Positions 1 to 9,589 of a stretch of DNA of 64,000 nucleotides are shown here, piece by piece. Both the position numbers and the translations under genes were made by a program. The stretch spans positions 372,001 through 436,000 of the forward strand of contig NZ_BAAAFQ010000007.1 of the NCBI RefSeq assembly GCF_039523615.1. The letters run 5' to 3'. The notes below the pieces were generated by a model. It was not told the origin of the DNA, searched no databases, and saw only the letters and a list, made by a program, of their open reading frames with translations. Every line of letters begins with the position of its first letter. The first letter of the stretch is position 1. The stretch is from Psychrosphaera haliotis. Its GTDB lineage: Bacteria > Pseudomonadota > Gammaproteobacteria > Enterobacterales > Alteromonadaceae.

Positions 1-1217
1 CTCAACCAGTCAAGCGACAAAGGTTGAAAACCAAAGGCAATAACCACTGCATTAGACTCCAATATAAAGTTGCTGTCAGGCACCGCTTCAGGTCGTTGAC
101 GGCCATTAGCATCGGGTTTACCTAAGGCTGTTTTTACAAACTCTACGCCGCAAGCTTCACCTTTTCCATTTACTAAAATGTCTAGTGGCTGTGAATTCCA
201 AACAAACTGTACACCTTCCTCTTTTGCATTTTTCACTTCACGGCGAGAACCAGGCATACTTTTCTCATCTCTGCGATATACGCACTTAACGGACTTAGCT
301 CCTTGGCGAATAGCAGTACGAACACAGTCCATAGCTGTATCGCCACCACCAAGTACAACAACATCTTGGTCTTTGAAGTCTATTTCTAACGGGCCTTTTT
401 TCATGACGTGGCGAGTATTGCTAATCAAGTAAGGCAGTGCATTATAAACACGCGGTGCTGACTCATTAGTAAAACCACCTTTAAGGTTTTTATAGGTGCC
501 TACCGCTAAAAATACTGCGTCATATTCATTGATTATCTTGTCTAGTGAAATGTCGTTACCCACTTCAGTATTCAGTACAAATTCCACACCCATTTCTTCA
601 AATACGTTACGACGGTTTATCATCACTTCTTTTTCAAGTTTAAATGCCGGTATGCCATAAGTAAGCAGACCGCCAATTTCATCGTATTTATCGTAAACCG
701 TTGCAGATACTCCGTTGCGAACTAACACGTCGGCACATGCAAGCCCAGCCGGACCAGCACCAATAACTGCGACCTTCTTGTCCGTCTTAATCACATCTGA
801 AATATCCGGTCGCCAGCCAAGTTCAAAAGCCTTGTCCGTAATATATTTTTCGATACTGCCAATAGTCACGGCACCAAAGTCATCGTTCAGCGTGCAGGCG
901 CCTTCACATAAACGGTCTTGAGGACAAACTCGTCCACATACTTCAGGAAGGCTGTTTGTTTTGTGAGACAACTCAGCTGCTTCAATTATTTTGCCTTGAT
1001 TGGCTAACTCCAACCACTGAGGAATATAGTTGTGAACTGGGCATTTCCATTCGCAATATGGATTGCCGCAGTCTAAACAACGATCTGCTTGGCCTGCAGC
1101 TTGATCTTCATCTAACGGTTTATAAATTTCTATAAAGTCAGATTGCCTAATTTTAAGAGGCTGTTTTTTAGGGTCGATGCGTTGGACATCTACAAATTGA
1201 TAAATATTTTTATTCAT
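1..1217 (-). CDS. gltD: Glutamate synthase (NADPH) small subunit, partial at window edge
   Basis: This is the small, beta subunit of glutamate synthase. It passes electrons from NADPH through FAD and iron-sulfur clusters to GltB. Translating the minus strand from the ATG at 1217 gives a protein starting MNKNIYQFVDVQ. It has an N-terminal cysteine cluster (C47, C50, C55, C59), then VCGRVCPQDRLCEGAC, both typical of the 4Fe-4S domain. These are followed by an FAD Rossmann motif (VIGAGPAGLACA) and an NADPH-binding motif (VVLGGGDTAMDC). The reading frame is open to base 1, so the C-terminus (roughly the last 60-70 residues by comparison with the family) lies outside the window. It starts 9 bp after the gltB stop, so the two form a gltBD operon. 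Identification is firm. Confidence 0.97.
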   Translation of the reverse strand, partial: MNKNIYQFVDVQRIDPKKQPLKIRQSDFIEIYKPLDEDQAAGQADRCLDCGNPYCEWKCPVHNYIPQWLELANQGKIIEAAELSHKTNSLPEVCGRVCPQDRLCEGACTLNDDFGAVTIGSIEKYITDKAFELGWRPDISDVIKTDKKVAVIGAGPAGLACADVLVRNGVSATVYDKYDEIGGLLTYGIPAFKLEKEVMINRRNVFEEMGVEFVLNTEVGNDISLDKIINEYDAVFLAVGTYKNLKGGFTNESAPRVYNALPYLISNTRHVMKKGPLEIDFKDQDVVVLGGGDTAMDCVRTAIRQGAKSVKCVYRRDEKSMPGSRREVKNAKEEGVQFVWNSQPLDILVNGKGEACGVEFVKTALGKPDANGRQRPEAVPDSNFILESNAVVIAFGFQPLSLDWL

Positions 1218-1226
1218 AATTCAGTC

Positions 1227-4200
1227 CTACATCGCTTCAATGCGTAATTCGTTTGACGAACGCTGTCTGTGGCCTAATAAAAGGTCTACATCCACTGACT
1301 TAGGCTTCACAAGTTTGAACTTGTTATGCCATTGTGAAAACTCACTTAATATCTCTAATGAACGAGTACTTTGTGTCGCTTCGTAATGATCGTTTATTAA
1401 GCCTCTTAAGAACTCTATATGTAATTGGTTTGGAAGTTTTAAGGCTTCAACGTGTTGTGGGTTTATTTTTTCATCTAAAGTGCCATCTTCATCTAGAAGG
1501 TAAGCGAACCCTCCTGTCATACCTGCACCAAAGTTAATGCCTACGGTTCCTAAAACAACGACAGTTCCGCCCGTCATATATTCACAGGCATTTTCACCTG
1601 CGCCTTCAATTACTGCATTTGCACCTGAGTTTCTAACGGCAAATCGTTCACCTGCGCAACCAGCGGCTAATAGTTTTCCGCCAGTCGCGCCGTATAAACA
1701 GGTATTTCCCATAATGGCAGACACATGACTTAAGTAAGCAACACCTAGCGGAGGATGAATAACAATAGTGCCCCCCGTCATGCCTTTACCAACATAATCA
1801 TTGGCGTCACCGGTTAATTGTAAATTCACGCCGCCAGCATTCCAAACTCCAAAGCTTTGGCCTGCAGTACCTACAAAGTTTAGTTTTATAGGATCGCCTG
1901 CCATGCCTTGGTTGCCATATTTAGCCGCAACTTCGCCTGATAATTGCGCCGGAACGGAACGGTCAGTATTGCGAATAGGGTAACTAAACTCGCCTCCGCT
2001 ACGTGCTTTTAATGCGGCTTTAGTATCCGCCACAATTTTACAGTTTAGTTCAGCGGTATCCGCTGGGATATTGGCCTCAGACTGATAAAGAGGTTGTGTA
2101 CTTTTTAGCGTCACTGAATCTAAAATGTTTTGCAGGGCTAAATTTTGTTGTTTTGCGGTTTGACCTTCAATTATCTCAAGTAAGTCGGTGCGACCAATTA
2201 AATCCACTAGGTTAGCAACACCAAGTGACGCTAAGTGTTCTCTAGTTTCGCTGCCGATGAACTTAAAGTAATTTTCAACCATCTCTGGCAACCCAATAAA
2301 ATAACGTTGCCTTAATGTTTGATCTTGTGTTGCAACACCAGTTGCACAGTTATTTAAATGGCATATACGTAAATATTTGCAGCCCAAAGCAACCATAGGT
2401 CCCGTTCCAAAACCAAAAGTTTCAGCGCCAAGAATGGCTGCTTTTACAATATCGAGTCCGGTTTTTAAGCCACCATCCACTTGTAGTCGTACTTTATGAC
2501 GTAATCCATTCTCAACTAAAGCTTGATGCACTTCGGCTAAACCAAGCTCCCAAGGACAGCCTGCATGTTTTACAGAAGTTAGAGGGCTTGCACCTGTACC
2601 GCCGTCAAATCCGGAGATAGTTATTAAATCGGCGTTGGCTTTAGCGACACCTGTAGCAATGGTGCCAACGCCTGGCTCAGATACGAGCTTCACAGAAATT
2701 AATGCTTTAGGGTTTACCTGCTTCAAATCAAAAATTAGCTGAGCCAAATCTTCAATCGAATAGATATCATGATGTGGCGGTGGAGATATTAATGTCACAC
2801 CAGGAATTGAGAAGCGTAACTTGGCGATTTCTGGGCTTACTTTTTCTCCAGGTAACTGACCGCCTTCTCCGGGTTTTGCACCTTGAGCGACTTTAATCTG
2901 AATAACTTCGGCATTTCTTAAATAATGAGGCGTAACACCAAAACGGCCTGAAGCAATTTGTTTGATTTTAGAGTTTTTAACGGTGCCAAAACGTTTAGGA
3001 TCTTCACCGCCTTCGCCTGAGTTAGAAAACCCTCCAAGTCTGTTCATTGCCACTGCAAGTGCTTCATGTGCTTCAGGACTTAATGCTCCGATAGACATAG
3101 CGGCAGAATCAAATTTGGGGAATAGGTTCTCTACAGGCTCTACCTGTTCTAAAGGAATAGAGCTGGAAGAGTTTAATTTAAATAAATCTCTAAAATGACT
3201 GGCAGGTCGATTATTTACGGCATCGGCGTAAGCTTGGTAGTCGCTGGCATCGCCGCTTTGCACTGCTTTTTGTAAAAGTTGTACCACGTCTGGGTTATAA
3301 GCGTGATATTCGCCGCCGTGAACGTATTTTAAGAATCCGCCATGTTCTAATTCTTTGCGAGCTAACCAAGCATATTTGTTGAGTCTAGATAAATCCGATT
3401 GCACATCCACAAACTCTGCACCGCCAATTCGGCTTACAATGTGAGGGAAGCACATAGACATGATTTCAGATCCAATGCCAATAAGCTCAAATAGGTTAGA
3501 ACATCGGTAGCTTGCCACCGTTGATATGCCCATTTTAGACATGATTTTTAACAAGCCTTTATTGAGACCTTGGCGATAATTAATCATGGCTTGTTTGGCG
3601 TTAAGCGGTATATCGCCTTTTTGAACATACTGCTCGACGGTTTCATAAGCTAAATATGGATAAACAGCGGTAGCGCCCAGGCCAATAAGCACAGCAAGTT
3701 GGTGAGAGTTACGCACGCCACCAGTTTCAACAATAATATTGGTATCACAACGCAGTTGCTGAGTAACAAGTGTTTCTTGCACAGCACCAATAGCGAGAGG
3801 TGCTGGAATAACAAGTTGATCTTTAGTGGGGTTTTTATCGGACAAAGTAACAATAACGGTCTTGTTTTCAGCCACGCTGTGCGCCACTTTTTTACATAAA
3901 CCTTGTATTGCTGACTTTAAATCAAATTGTTCGGCGTTAAAGCAAAGTGAAAACGTTTCTGAGCGGTAATGCTCTTGGTCATACTCTTTAAGCTGTTTAA
4001 TGTCGGTATACATCAATACAGGTGAATTGAATAAAACACGATCCGCATATCCTGAGGTTTCAGCAAAAACGTTTTGCTCTCGACCAATACATGTCGCCAA
4101 CGACATAACATGACTTTCTCTAAGAGGGTCTATTGGTGGGTTGGTAACCTGAGCAAATTGCTGACGAAAATAGTCGTAGTAGTCTCTAACTTTTTGGGAC

Positions 4201-5729
4201 ATCACGGCCATAGGCGTATCATCGCCCATAGAGCCTGTAGCTTCTTGTCCGTCACAAGCGAGTACTTTTATGACTTGTTCTATTTCTTCGTAAGTGTAAT
4301 TAAACAGTTTATGCAAAATACGTTGTTGTTTATCGTCATATAAACGAGTGCCAATTTGATCTGCCGGGTAGTCTTCAAATGGAATAAGTCGTCGAATATT
4401 TTGTTCAAGCCATTCGTTATATGGATGTCGGTCTTTTAAATCATGATCAATTTGGTCTGAGTACCACACTTTGCCATTGTAGGTATCAACGGCGAGCATT
4501 TCACCTGGACCAACACGCCCTTGCTCTATTACTTCATCGGGTGTGTAGTCCCAAATGCCAGACTCTGACGCTAGGGTCAGCAGTTTATCTTTGGTAATAA
4601 TGTATCGGGCAGGGCGTAAACCATTCCTGTCCAAGTTACAGGCGACATGTCGACCATTGGTAATGACTATTCCCGCAGGACCATCCCAAGGCTCCATGTG
4701 CATAGAGTTAAATTCGTAAAAAGACTTTAGCTCTTTATCCATGTGTGGGTGTTTTTGATAAGCTGGTGGAACTAATAGTCGCATTGCCCTGAATAAATCC
4801 ATGCCACCGGCTAAAAAGAGCTCAAGCATGTTATCTAGCGACGCGCTGTCACTGCCTTGGTAATTAACAAAAGGTGCAGCATCTTTTAAATCGGCAATCA
4901 GAGGAGAGTGGAATTTATATTCTCTAGCTTGCGCCCATTGTCGGTTACCCTTAATTGTATTGATTTCGCCATTGTGAGCTAAGAATCGGAAGGGTTGAGC
5001 TAGTTTCCATTGAGGCGTTGTATTTGTTGAAAAGCGCTGGTGGAAAACACAGATGGCGGTGGACATTCTAATGTCCGCGAGATCTAAGTAAAAGTCGGCA
5101 AGATCCTTTGGCATGACCAACCCTTTGTATATTGTCACCAAGCAGCTAAGGCTCGGAATATAAAAGTCTGGATCGTGGATCATTTGTTGTTCTATTCGAC
5201 GCCTTGCCATGTAAAGTCGTCGTTCAAAGTCTTTTTTACGCCAGCCTGGAGGTGCATTTATAAAGACTTGTTGAATATCCGGTAAACTTTGACTTGCGAT
5301 TTCACCAAGAACCTCATTGTTGGTGGGAACCTGACGCCAACCTACAATCTGTAGCGTTTCTTTTTCTAACTCTTTAGTGATAATAGCAATGGCTTGCTGC
5401 TTTAAGACAATGTCGGTACTGAAGAAAATATTGCCAACGGCGTATTTTTTGCCAAGACGCCATCCATTTTGTTCGGCAATTTCTGAAAAGAATTGATCGG
5501 GTTTTTGCATCAACAAACCACAACCGTCACCGGTTTTTCCATCGGCTGATACGCCGCCACGATGTTGCATTCGAGCCAAGCTAGTAATAGCCGTTCGAAC
5601 TATTTTATGGCTAGGTTCACCTTCAAGGTGAGCTATTAGGCCAAACCCACAATTGTCTTTTACCCAATCTTCATTATGTAAAGTTGTTTGAATGCTCGTT
5701 TTGATTTTATTGTTATTGTCGTTGCTCAA
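1227..5729 (-). CDS. gltB: Glutamate synthase (NADPH) large subunit
   Basis: This is the alpha subunit of GOGAT. It hydrolyses glutamine and transfers the ammonia to 2-oxoglutarate, making glutamate. The order is a class II amidotransferase domain starting at the nucleophilic cysteine in DNCGFGLIAHLEGE (the leader before it is cleaved in this family), a central domain, an FMN-binding synthase domain with the 3Fe-4S motif CRICHLNNC near residue 1120, and a C-terminal GXGXG beta-helix. The length of about 1500 residues is usual. Start choice: a TTG at 5729 has GAGG six bases upstream. The GTG at 5741, four codons further out, has no visible ribosome site, so either is possible and they differ by 12 bp. 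gltD follows after 9 bp. Confidence 0.96.
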   Translation of the reverse strand: MSNDNNNKIKTSIQTTLHNEDWVKDNCGFGLIAHLEGEPSHKIVRTAITSLARMQHRGGVSADGKTGDGCGLLMQKPDQFFSEIAEQNGWRLGKKYAVGNIFFSTDIVLKQQAIAIITKELEKETLQIVGWRQVPTNNEVLGEIASQSLPDIQQVFINAPPGWRKKDFERRLYMARRRIEQQMIHDPDFYIPSLSCLVTIYKGLVMPKDLADFYLDLADIRMSTAICVFHQRFSTNTTPQWKLAQPFRFLAHNGEINTIKGNRQWAQAREYKFHSPLIADLKDAAPFVNYQGSDSASLDNMLELFLAGGMDLFRAMRLLVPPAYQKHPHMDKELKSFYEFNSMHMEPWDGPAGIVITNGRHVACNLDRNGLRPARYIITKDKLLTLASESGIWDYTPDEVIEQGRVGPGEMLAVDTYNGKVWYSDQIDHDLKDRHPYNEWLEQNIRRLIPFEDYPADQIGTRLYDDKQQRILHKLFNYTYEEIEQVIKVLACDGQEATGSMGDDTPMAVMSQKVRDYYDYFRQQFAQVTNPPIDPLRESHVMSLATCIGREQNVFAETSGYADRVLFNSPVLMYTDIKQLKEYDQEHYRSETFSLCFNAEQFDLKSAIQGLCKKVAHSVAENKTVIVTLSDKNPTKDQLVIPAPLAIGAVQETLVTQQLRCDTNIIVETGGVRNSHQLAVLIGLGATAVYPYLAYETVEQYVQKGDIPLNAKQAMINYRQGLNKGLLKIMSKMGISTVASYRCSNLFELIGIGSEIMSMCFPHIVSRIGGAEFVDVQSDLSRLNKYAWLARKELEHGGFLKYVHGGEYHAYNPDVVQLLQKAVQSGDASDYQAYADAVNNRPASHFRDLFKLNSSSSIPLEQVEPVENLFPKFDSAAMSIGALSPEAHEALAVAMNRLGGFSNSGEGGEDPKRFGTVKNSKIKQIASGRFGVTPHYLRNAEVIQIKVAQGAKPGEGGQLPGEKVSPEIAKLRFSIPGVTLISPPPHHDIYSIEDLAQLIFDLKQVNPKALISVKLVSEPGVGTIATGVAKANADLITISGFDGGTGASPLTSVKHAGCPWELGLAEVHQALVENGLRHKVRLQVDGGLKTGLDIVKAAILGAETFGFGTGPMVALGCKYLRICHLNNCATGVATQDQTLRQRYFIGLPEMVENYFKFIGSETREHLASLGVANLVDLIGRTDLLEIIEGQTAKQQNLALQNILDSVTLKSTQPLYQSEANIPADTAELNCKIVADTKAALKARSGGEFSYPIRNTDRSVPAQLSGEVAAKYGNQGMAGDPIKLNFVGTAGQSFGVWNAGGVNLQLTGDANDYVGKGMTGGTIVIHPPLGVAYLSHVSAIMGNTCLYGATGGKLLAAGCAGERFAVRNSGANAVIEGAGENACEYMTGGTVVVLGTVGINFGAGMTGGFAYLLDEDGTLDEKINPQHVEALKLPNQLHIEFLRGLINDHYEATQSTRSLEILSEFSQWHNKFKLVKPKSVDVDLLLGHRQRSSNELRIEAM

Positions 5730-5741
5730 AATTAACCTCAC

Positions 5742-6097
5742 AAGTGCGACCCAATGCGCAAATATCTAAATTAGTATAGTCATAAATTAAAAGTACTAAT
5801 GTTCAGGCTTGTTTAAATGCATCGATATAGCGGGTCATGATGAATATAAATTCAATAATTGTAAATAATCTATCCTTGCGAAGGTTTTAAATCAAGTAGA
5901 AATTAGAACTATGACTCTAAAATAATGTTGTAAAAAAACAATTTAATGAGTTCGGGCTAGTGGTTTTGGTGATTTTTTGAAGGGTTTTCTAAACGTTGAG
6001 GCTTTTTATGTAGTTTAGTAACAAAAGAGGGCGTAAAAAAGCAGCTCGTAAAAAATAGGAGCTGCTTCTCAAGAAACTTTAAATATTGAATATTAGC
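5742..6097. other. gltB upstream region and folE2 trailer (non-coding)
   Basis: The stretch of about 356 bp separates the gltB start from the folE2 stop; both genes run on minus. It contains the folE2 terminator at its low-middle part and should hold the gltBD promoter near 5750-5900. The sequence is AT-rich. I found no ORF with a ribosome site and no operator I would name. Confidence 0.6.
6034..6067 (-). terminator. Rho-independent terminator of folE2
   Basis: On the minus strand an 8-bp perfect stem (AGCAGCTC with GAGCTGCT; plus-strand 6040-6047 and 6059-6066, 11-nt loop) is followed by six T residues. It lies about 30 bp beyond the folE2 stop, as expected for its terminator. Confidence 0.85.
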
Positions 6098-7024
6098 TTA
6101 TTTAGAAGCGTAACCACCATCAATGCCTTTACTTGCAACAGCAACGGCGTCGTGTGCATGTAAAGATTCATAATGGTTTACTCGTAGCCAGAAGTCACGG
6201 TAGCCATCAATGCTGTTTAATGATGCTTTAATGCGTCGTCCAGCATCTTCACAGAACATTAGGTTTTGACCATTAAGGCGGGCAAATTCTTGTTCGTCTT
6301 CACGTTTTACAGCTGCTTGAACTGGCGTTTTAAGAGCAAACTCAATAGCGTCAACAAGATCAACAATTGGAAAGTCTGAAACTGAATCAGCTAGCTTAAC
6401 TTTAACTTCAGCAATAGAACGTTGGCTGTGTGGAGTAGCCACTATGCCTTCAGTAGAGCCTAACCATTCGTGAACGGTTTCTGCATTTACTTGAGCTTGT
6501 CCATCAAATGTTTTTGTAAACTGGTTTTGAATAAGCTGACGCGCAAGCGCTGCTGAACACGGACAAGTAGATGAATAAGGCACTTTAACCGCTAATTCAA
6601 TATCAAGTACACCGTCAGTCAGGTTACCGGTGATCACAACTGGATATGCTTTCCAGCCTAACTTACCACTGATCAATGATTTGCGGCGCATGTGGTAGTC
6701 AAACTCAAACTTTAGGTGGGCAGAGTTTGATAAGTCATGGTGACTTTCAATGAAGTTGTTTAATAGAGACTTTAAGTTCTCGATATTAAGTGCACTTTCA
6801 ACTGAAAGCTCATCTAACATAAGATACAAGCGAGACATATGAATGCCTTTAGCCTTAGGCTCTTTTAAATTAACAAACGCCTCTACAAGCGCTGAAATAG
6901 GACGAGTCTCACCTTGCATCTCAACCATTAATGGCATTTCGATGTTGCTCATCCCGACCCAATCAAGTACGCCTTCAGTTTGGGCTTTCGCTTGATTTGC
7001 GATGTCTGGCATTTTAGTTGGCAT
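6098..7024 (-). CDS. folE2: GTP cyclohydrolase I type IB (FolE2)
   Basis: FolE2 converts GTP to 7,8-dihydroneopterin triphosphate, the first step of folate (and queuosine) synthesis. It is the metal-promiscuous alternative to zinc-dependent FolE. The 308-residue protein shows the family cysteine motif STCPCSAALARQLI, the CEDAGRR segment and a C-terminal RVNHYESLHAHDA region. The start at 7024 is chosen because GGAGA sits five bases before this ATG and the family begins close to MPDI. The upstream in-frame start at 7060 would add 12 residues that look like leader. The gene has its own terminator and a structured leader, so it appears monocistronic. Confidence 0.95.
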   Translation of the reverse strand: MPTKMPDIANQAKAQTEGVLDWVGMSNIEMPLMVEMQGETRPISALVEAFVNLKEPKAKGIHMSRLYLMLDELSVESALNIENLKSLLNNFIESHHDLSNSAHLKFEFDYHMRRKSLISGKLGWKAYPVVITGNLTDGVLDIELAVKVPYSSTCPCSAALARQLIQNQFTKTFDGQAQVNAETVHEWLGSTEGIVATPHSQRSIAEVKVKLADSVSDFPIVDLVDAIEFALKTPVQAAVKREDEQEFARLNGQNLMFCEDAGRRIKASLNSIDGYRDFWLRVNHYESLHAHDAVAVASKGIDGGYASK

Positions 7025-7051
7025 GTAATCTCCAAAATTTTCAACAACAAA

Positions 7052-7077
7052 AGCCCTCATGTGTCATAGAGAGGGCT
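7052..7077 (-). promoter_or_regulatory. Inverted repeat in the folE2 leader
   Basis: A 7-bp perfect inverted repeat (AGCCCTC at 7052-7058, GAGGGCT at 7071-7077) with a 12-nt loop lies 28-53 bases upstream of the folE2 ATG. In the folE2 transcript it would form a hairpin followed by TTTGTTGTTG. Its role is unknown: attenuator, RNA stability element or operator are all possible. Confidence 0.5.
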
Positions 7078-7101
7078 ATTAAAATTAGTGTTTAGCTTAT
7101 A

Positions 7102-7118
7102 GTGGTCATTTATACCAC
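7102..7118. promoter_or_regulatory. 17-bp palindrome upstream of folE2, candidate operator
   Basis: GTGGT and ACCAC arms are separated by seven bases. The site lies about 80 bp upstream of the folE2 start, between the divergent folE2 and the secreted protein at 7252. It does not resemble the Zur box expected for folE2 in zinc-regulated systems. Which gene it would serve is not decided by the sequence. Confidence 0.4.
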
Positions 7119-7251
7119 ATTTTCAAGGTCTAGTTCATCAAATAACCTAGTGTTTTACTCAACTTTTTATTATAAGGTTCAAAAATAAATTATAAATATG
7201 CTAGTGTTGAATCGGGATTAAACTTATAAGTTCATAGGATAGTGATAAAGC

Positions 7252-8988
7252 ATGTTTCGGTATTTCAAATTAACCTCTTACTTTCTTTTGGTTTTTTTAA
7301 TATCAACCCAACCTGTTTATGCAGAAAAGTTTGGTACTGTATTAATAGGTGGTGGGTTAGACGTTTGTACATCCGCCCATTCGCAACACTGCAAAACTAA
7401 ATTAGCAGTTAACGAAAATTCACATAGTACTCACCGTTATCTTCTCAATACAAAAAATATAAATACCTTGGCGTCACTTTATTATGCAGACCCTTCTATT
7501 CAAACTAAACAAATGCATGAGTTTTTAACAAATATTGGCAAGCTTAATGAGCTATCGAAATCCTATACGGAAAAAGGTTTAAGTCATTTCTTTAGAAAAT
7601 CTAATTTACCAGATGCGACTAAGCTAGATGCCTTTCACTGGCAAATGATATTAGATGTTTTTCAAGAGAGAGTAATTGCTACTCGCTTTTTGCAAAGAGA
7701 CAGGTACAAAAATGTCAACGTAGACGTGTTCAACAGTAAACAACTATTTGTAGCAAAAGCTTTAAGAGAGTTTGTGGACAATGTGTCTGGCGACAACATT
7801 TTAATTGTTACGGCGGCGAATAGAGATGCTTTTGAAGACGTATATTGGTTAATTAAAACTTTTGAACAGTTTGATTTAGATGTGAAATGGATGCCTTTAG
7901 ATTTAGCTGTAGCAGAAATATGGAGAACGACAGATATTTCTAGCTCAGATAAAGTGGAAGCCGCATGTAAAAGTATTAATGAAACCAGACACAAGATAGC
8001 AAAGCGATATTTCAGAGATCGTATCTACGGTGACTTAAATGAAGAGCTCATAGAGAGCTGTAGCGAGCCAGATAAAGTTATCGATCTTGTGGAGGAAGCT
8101 GACGGGATCTACTTTCATGATGGAGACCCAATCGTCCTTCGAGATAGCTTAATGATTAACGATATTGAGCCTAATCATGTTTGGAAACGGATTTTGTCTC
8201 GCCATCAAAATAAGCAAATAACCTTAGCCTTTAATGGTGGAGCAATTCGTGCGCTAGGCGGGAATGAAGGGCGCAATGGTTTTGTTATACAGGGGTCGAG
8301 TAAAGATAGCCTTAACGATGGTTTTGGAATTTATTCAAACTTAGAAGCTTCGAAAAAGCATGTGAAAGGCAACGAGCCTTTGATGAGCATGGCGGGATTA
8401 GGATTATTTGACGGCATAAGCTTTGACAGTGAATTTAATAACATTAGCCGGCAGGGGCGACTTTTTGGGTTGCTAGCAATGATGAAGCTACCTTACGGCA
8501 TTGGCATTGATGAACGAACAGTACTAGCGATAAAACAAAATGCTAATGGCCTAGAGCTGAAAGTAAGTGGGGAGGGGGGTGTGACAGTTGTTAACAATAC
8601 AGAAAGTACTAGAGCATCTTTAGCGCCCGCAAAACTGACTGATATTGTAATGAGCTTTATGACACAAGACGACACAGCGCTATTTAAAGACAGTAAATTT
8701 AGTTTTGATTTTGCGAATTGGAAGTATAGTTCAAGCCAATACTCACAGCCTGTAGTCAGGGCCGGCAAAGTATTTCGCCCAGAAGCATTTTCAAAAACAA
8801 TGTACATGTTGTGTACCACTGGCGCCAGAAAAGCACTATTAAAGCATATAGAGCTCGGCAAAGGGCATGTGCTAAACGTTGGTAAGTTATCTAATTCTGT
8901 ATCTGTGTCTGGTAGCAAAAATGTGAATGGCGAAAATTACAGTTATTGTTCTTATCGTGGTTACACTATTTCTATAAAACCTAATTAG
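7252..8988 (+). CDS. Secreted cyanophycinase-like (peptidase S51 fold) protein, catalytic residues lost
   Basis: Residues 1-24 form a signal peptide ending in VYA. The mature protein shows the cyanophycinase framework: GTVLIGGG near 28-35, ADGIYFHDGDP near 283-292 (family GGDQ position), FNGGA near 326 where the family has the nucleophile motif TSAGA, DSEFNNISRQGRLFGLL near 393 where the family has DxHFxxRxRxxRL, and GIGIDERT near 416. So the glutamate-containing GIGIDE box is kept, but the catalytic Ser reads Asn and the His reads Glu. At 578 residues it is about twice the length of CphB, with an insertion of about 200 residues before the DGDP box. I infer an exported non-hydrolytic homologue; a changed activity is possible. 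Confidence 0.7.
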   Translation: MFRYFKLTSYFLLVFLISTQPVYAEKFGTVLIGGGLDVCTSAHSQHCKTKLAVNENSHSTHRYLLNTKNINTLASLYYADPSIQTKQMHEFLTNIGKLNELSKSYTEKGLSHFFRKSNLPDATKLDAFHWQMILDVFQERVIATRFLQRDRYKNVNVDVFNSKQLFVAKALREFVDNVSGDNILIVTAANRDAFEDVYWLIKTFEQFDLDVKWMPLDLAVAEIWRTTDISSSDKVEAACKSINETRHKIAKRYFRDRIYGDLNEELIESCSEPDKVIDLVEEADGIYFHDGDPIVLRDSLMINDIEPNHVWKRILSRHQNKQITLAFNGGAIRALGGNEGRNGFVIQGSSKDSLNDGFGIYSNLEASKKHVKGNEPLMSMAGLGLFDGISFDSEFNNISRQGRLFGLLAMMKLPYGIGIDERTVLAIKQNANGLELKVSGEGGVTVVNNTESTRASLAPAKLTDIVMSFMTQDDTALFKDSKFSFDFANWKYSSSQYSQPVVRAGKVFRPEAFSKTMYMLCTTGARKALLKHIELGKGHVLNVGKLSNSVSVSGSKNVNGENYSYCSYRGYTISIKPN

Positions 8989-9004
8989 AAGGGAAACCTT
9001 TTAT

Positions 9005-9589
9005 TTAAGGTATAACTACTGAAGCTCTAATAAGCTGGTGATTAACTTCGAGCGACGAGCGGCGTAAGTGTTTCCGACTGAAAACAAAGGTGACGGCAGT
9101 ACCTTGGAATGAAATGCTAGCAATATTGCCAGTTTCTTTAAGATTAACGTTGTTCGCAATGGTCATCGACTCTTCTGATAAAGCTTTAATTATCTCTTTA
9201 TCAGATGGTTTAGGATCTGCGTTATATATAATGTGGCAATAGGATAAAGGTACGTCTGAAGCTTGTTGCCAATTGCTGATAGACACATCAATACTTTGTT
9301 TTCGACTTTCATGTGTTTTTTTTAGTATTTCACCAATACGAAAACTCTTTTCACCAACAAAACAGAATTCAGGCTGTGCTTCTTTTTGTGCATTGTTGAA
9401 GTCTATAAAAAAGAAGAGCTGATAGATTATTGCTGCTGTTTTTTTTGCCTTTATATCTGGATTACCATTAACAGTAGCACTATTAACCGCAGTTCCATTG
9501 ACCGTTGTACTATCTATAAAGTAAGCGCTGACTTCGTTAGGCAAGCTAAATAGTACTAAGGTGAGAACTACAGAAACAAGTTTAATCAT
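9005..9589 (-). CDS. YfiR-like (DUF4154) periplasmic protein
   Basis: The 194-residue protein has a signal peptide (MIKLVSVVLTLVLFSLPNEVSA) and then a short degenerate TVNG repeat. A domain follows with the YfiR/HmsC pattern: a hydrophobic first helix (AAIIYQLFFFIDF), a central CFVG strand, SYCHIIYNADPK, and SISFQGTAVTFVFSRK before a final NHQLIRASVVI. In this family the protein senses redox or envelope stress and controls an inner-membrane partner. Its ATG overlaps the end of the upstream sensor kinase gene by 8 bp, so they are translationally coupled. A sensor accessory role is inferred. Confidence 0.65.
   Translation of the reverse strand: MIKLVSVVLTLVLFSLPNEVSAYFIDSTTVNGTAVNSATVNGNPDIKAKKTAAIIYQLFFFIDFNNAQKEAQPEFCFVGEKSFRIGEILKKTHESRKQSIDVSISNWQQASDVPLSYCHIIYNADPKPSDKEIIKALSEESMTIANNVNLKETGNIASISFQGTAVTFVFSRKHLRRSSLEVNHQLIRASVVIP

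Noticed and set aside
7081..7130. Zur box in front of folE2
   Set aside because: The only dyad there is GTGGT-N7-ACCAC, which lacks the GTTATA-type arms of Zur sites.
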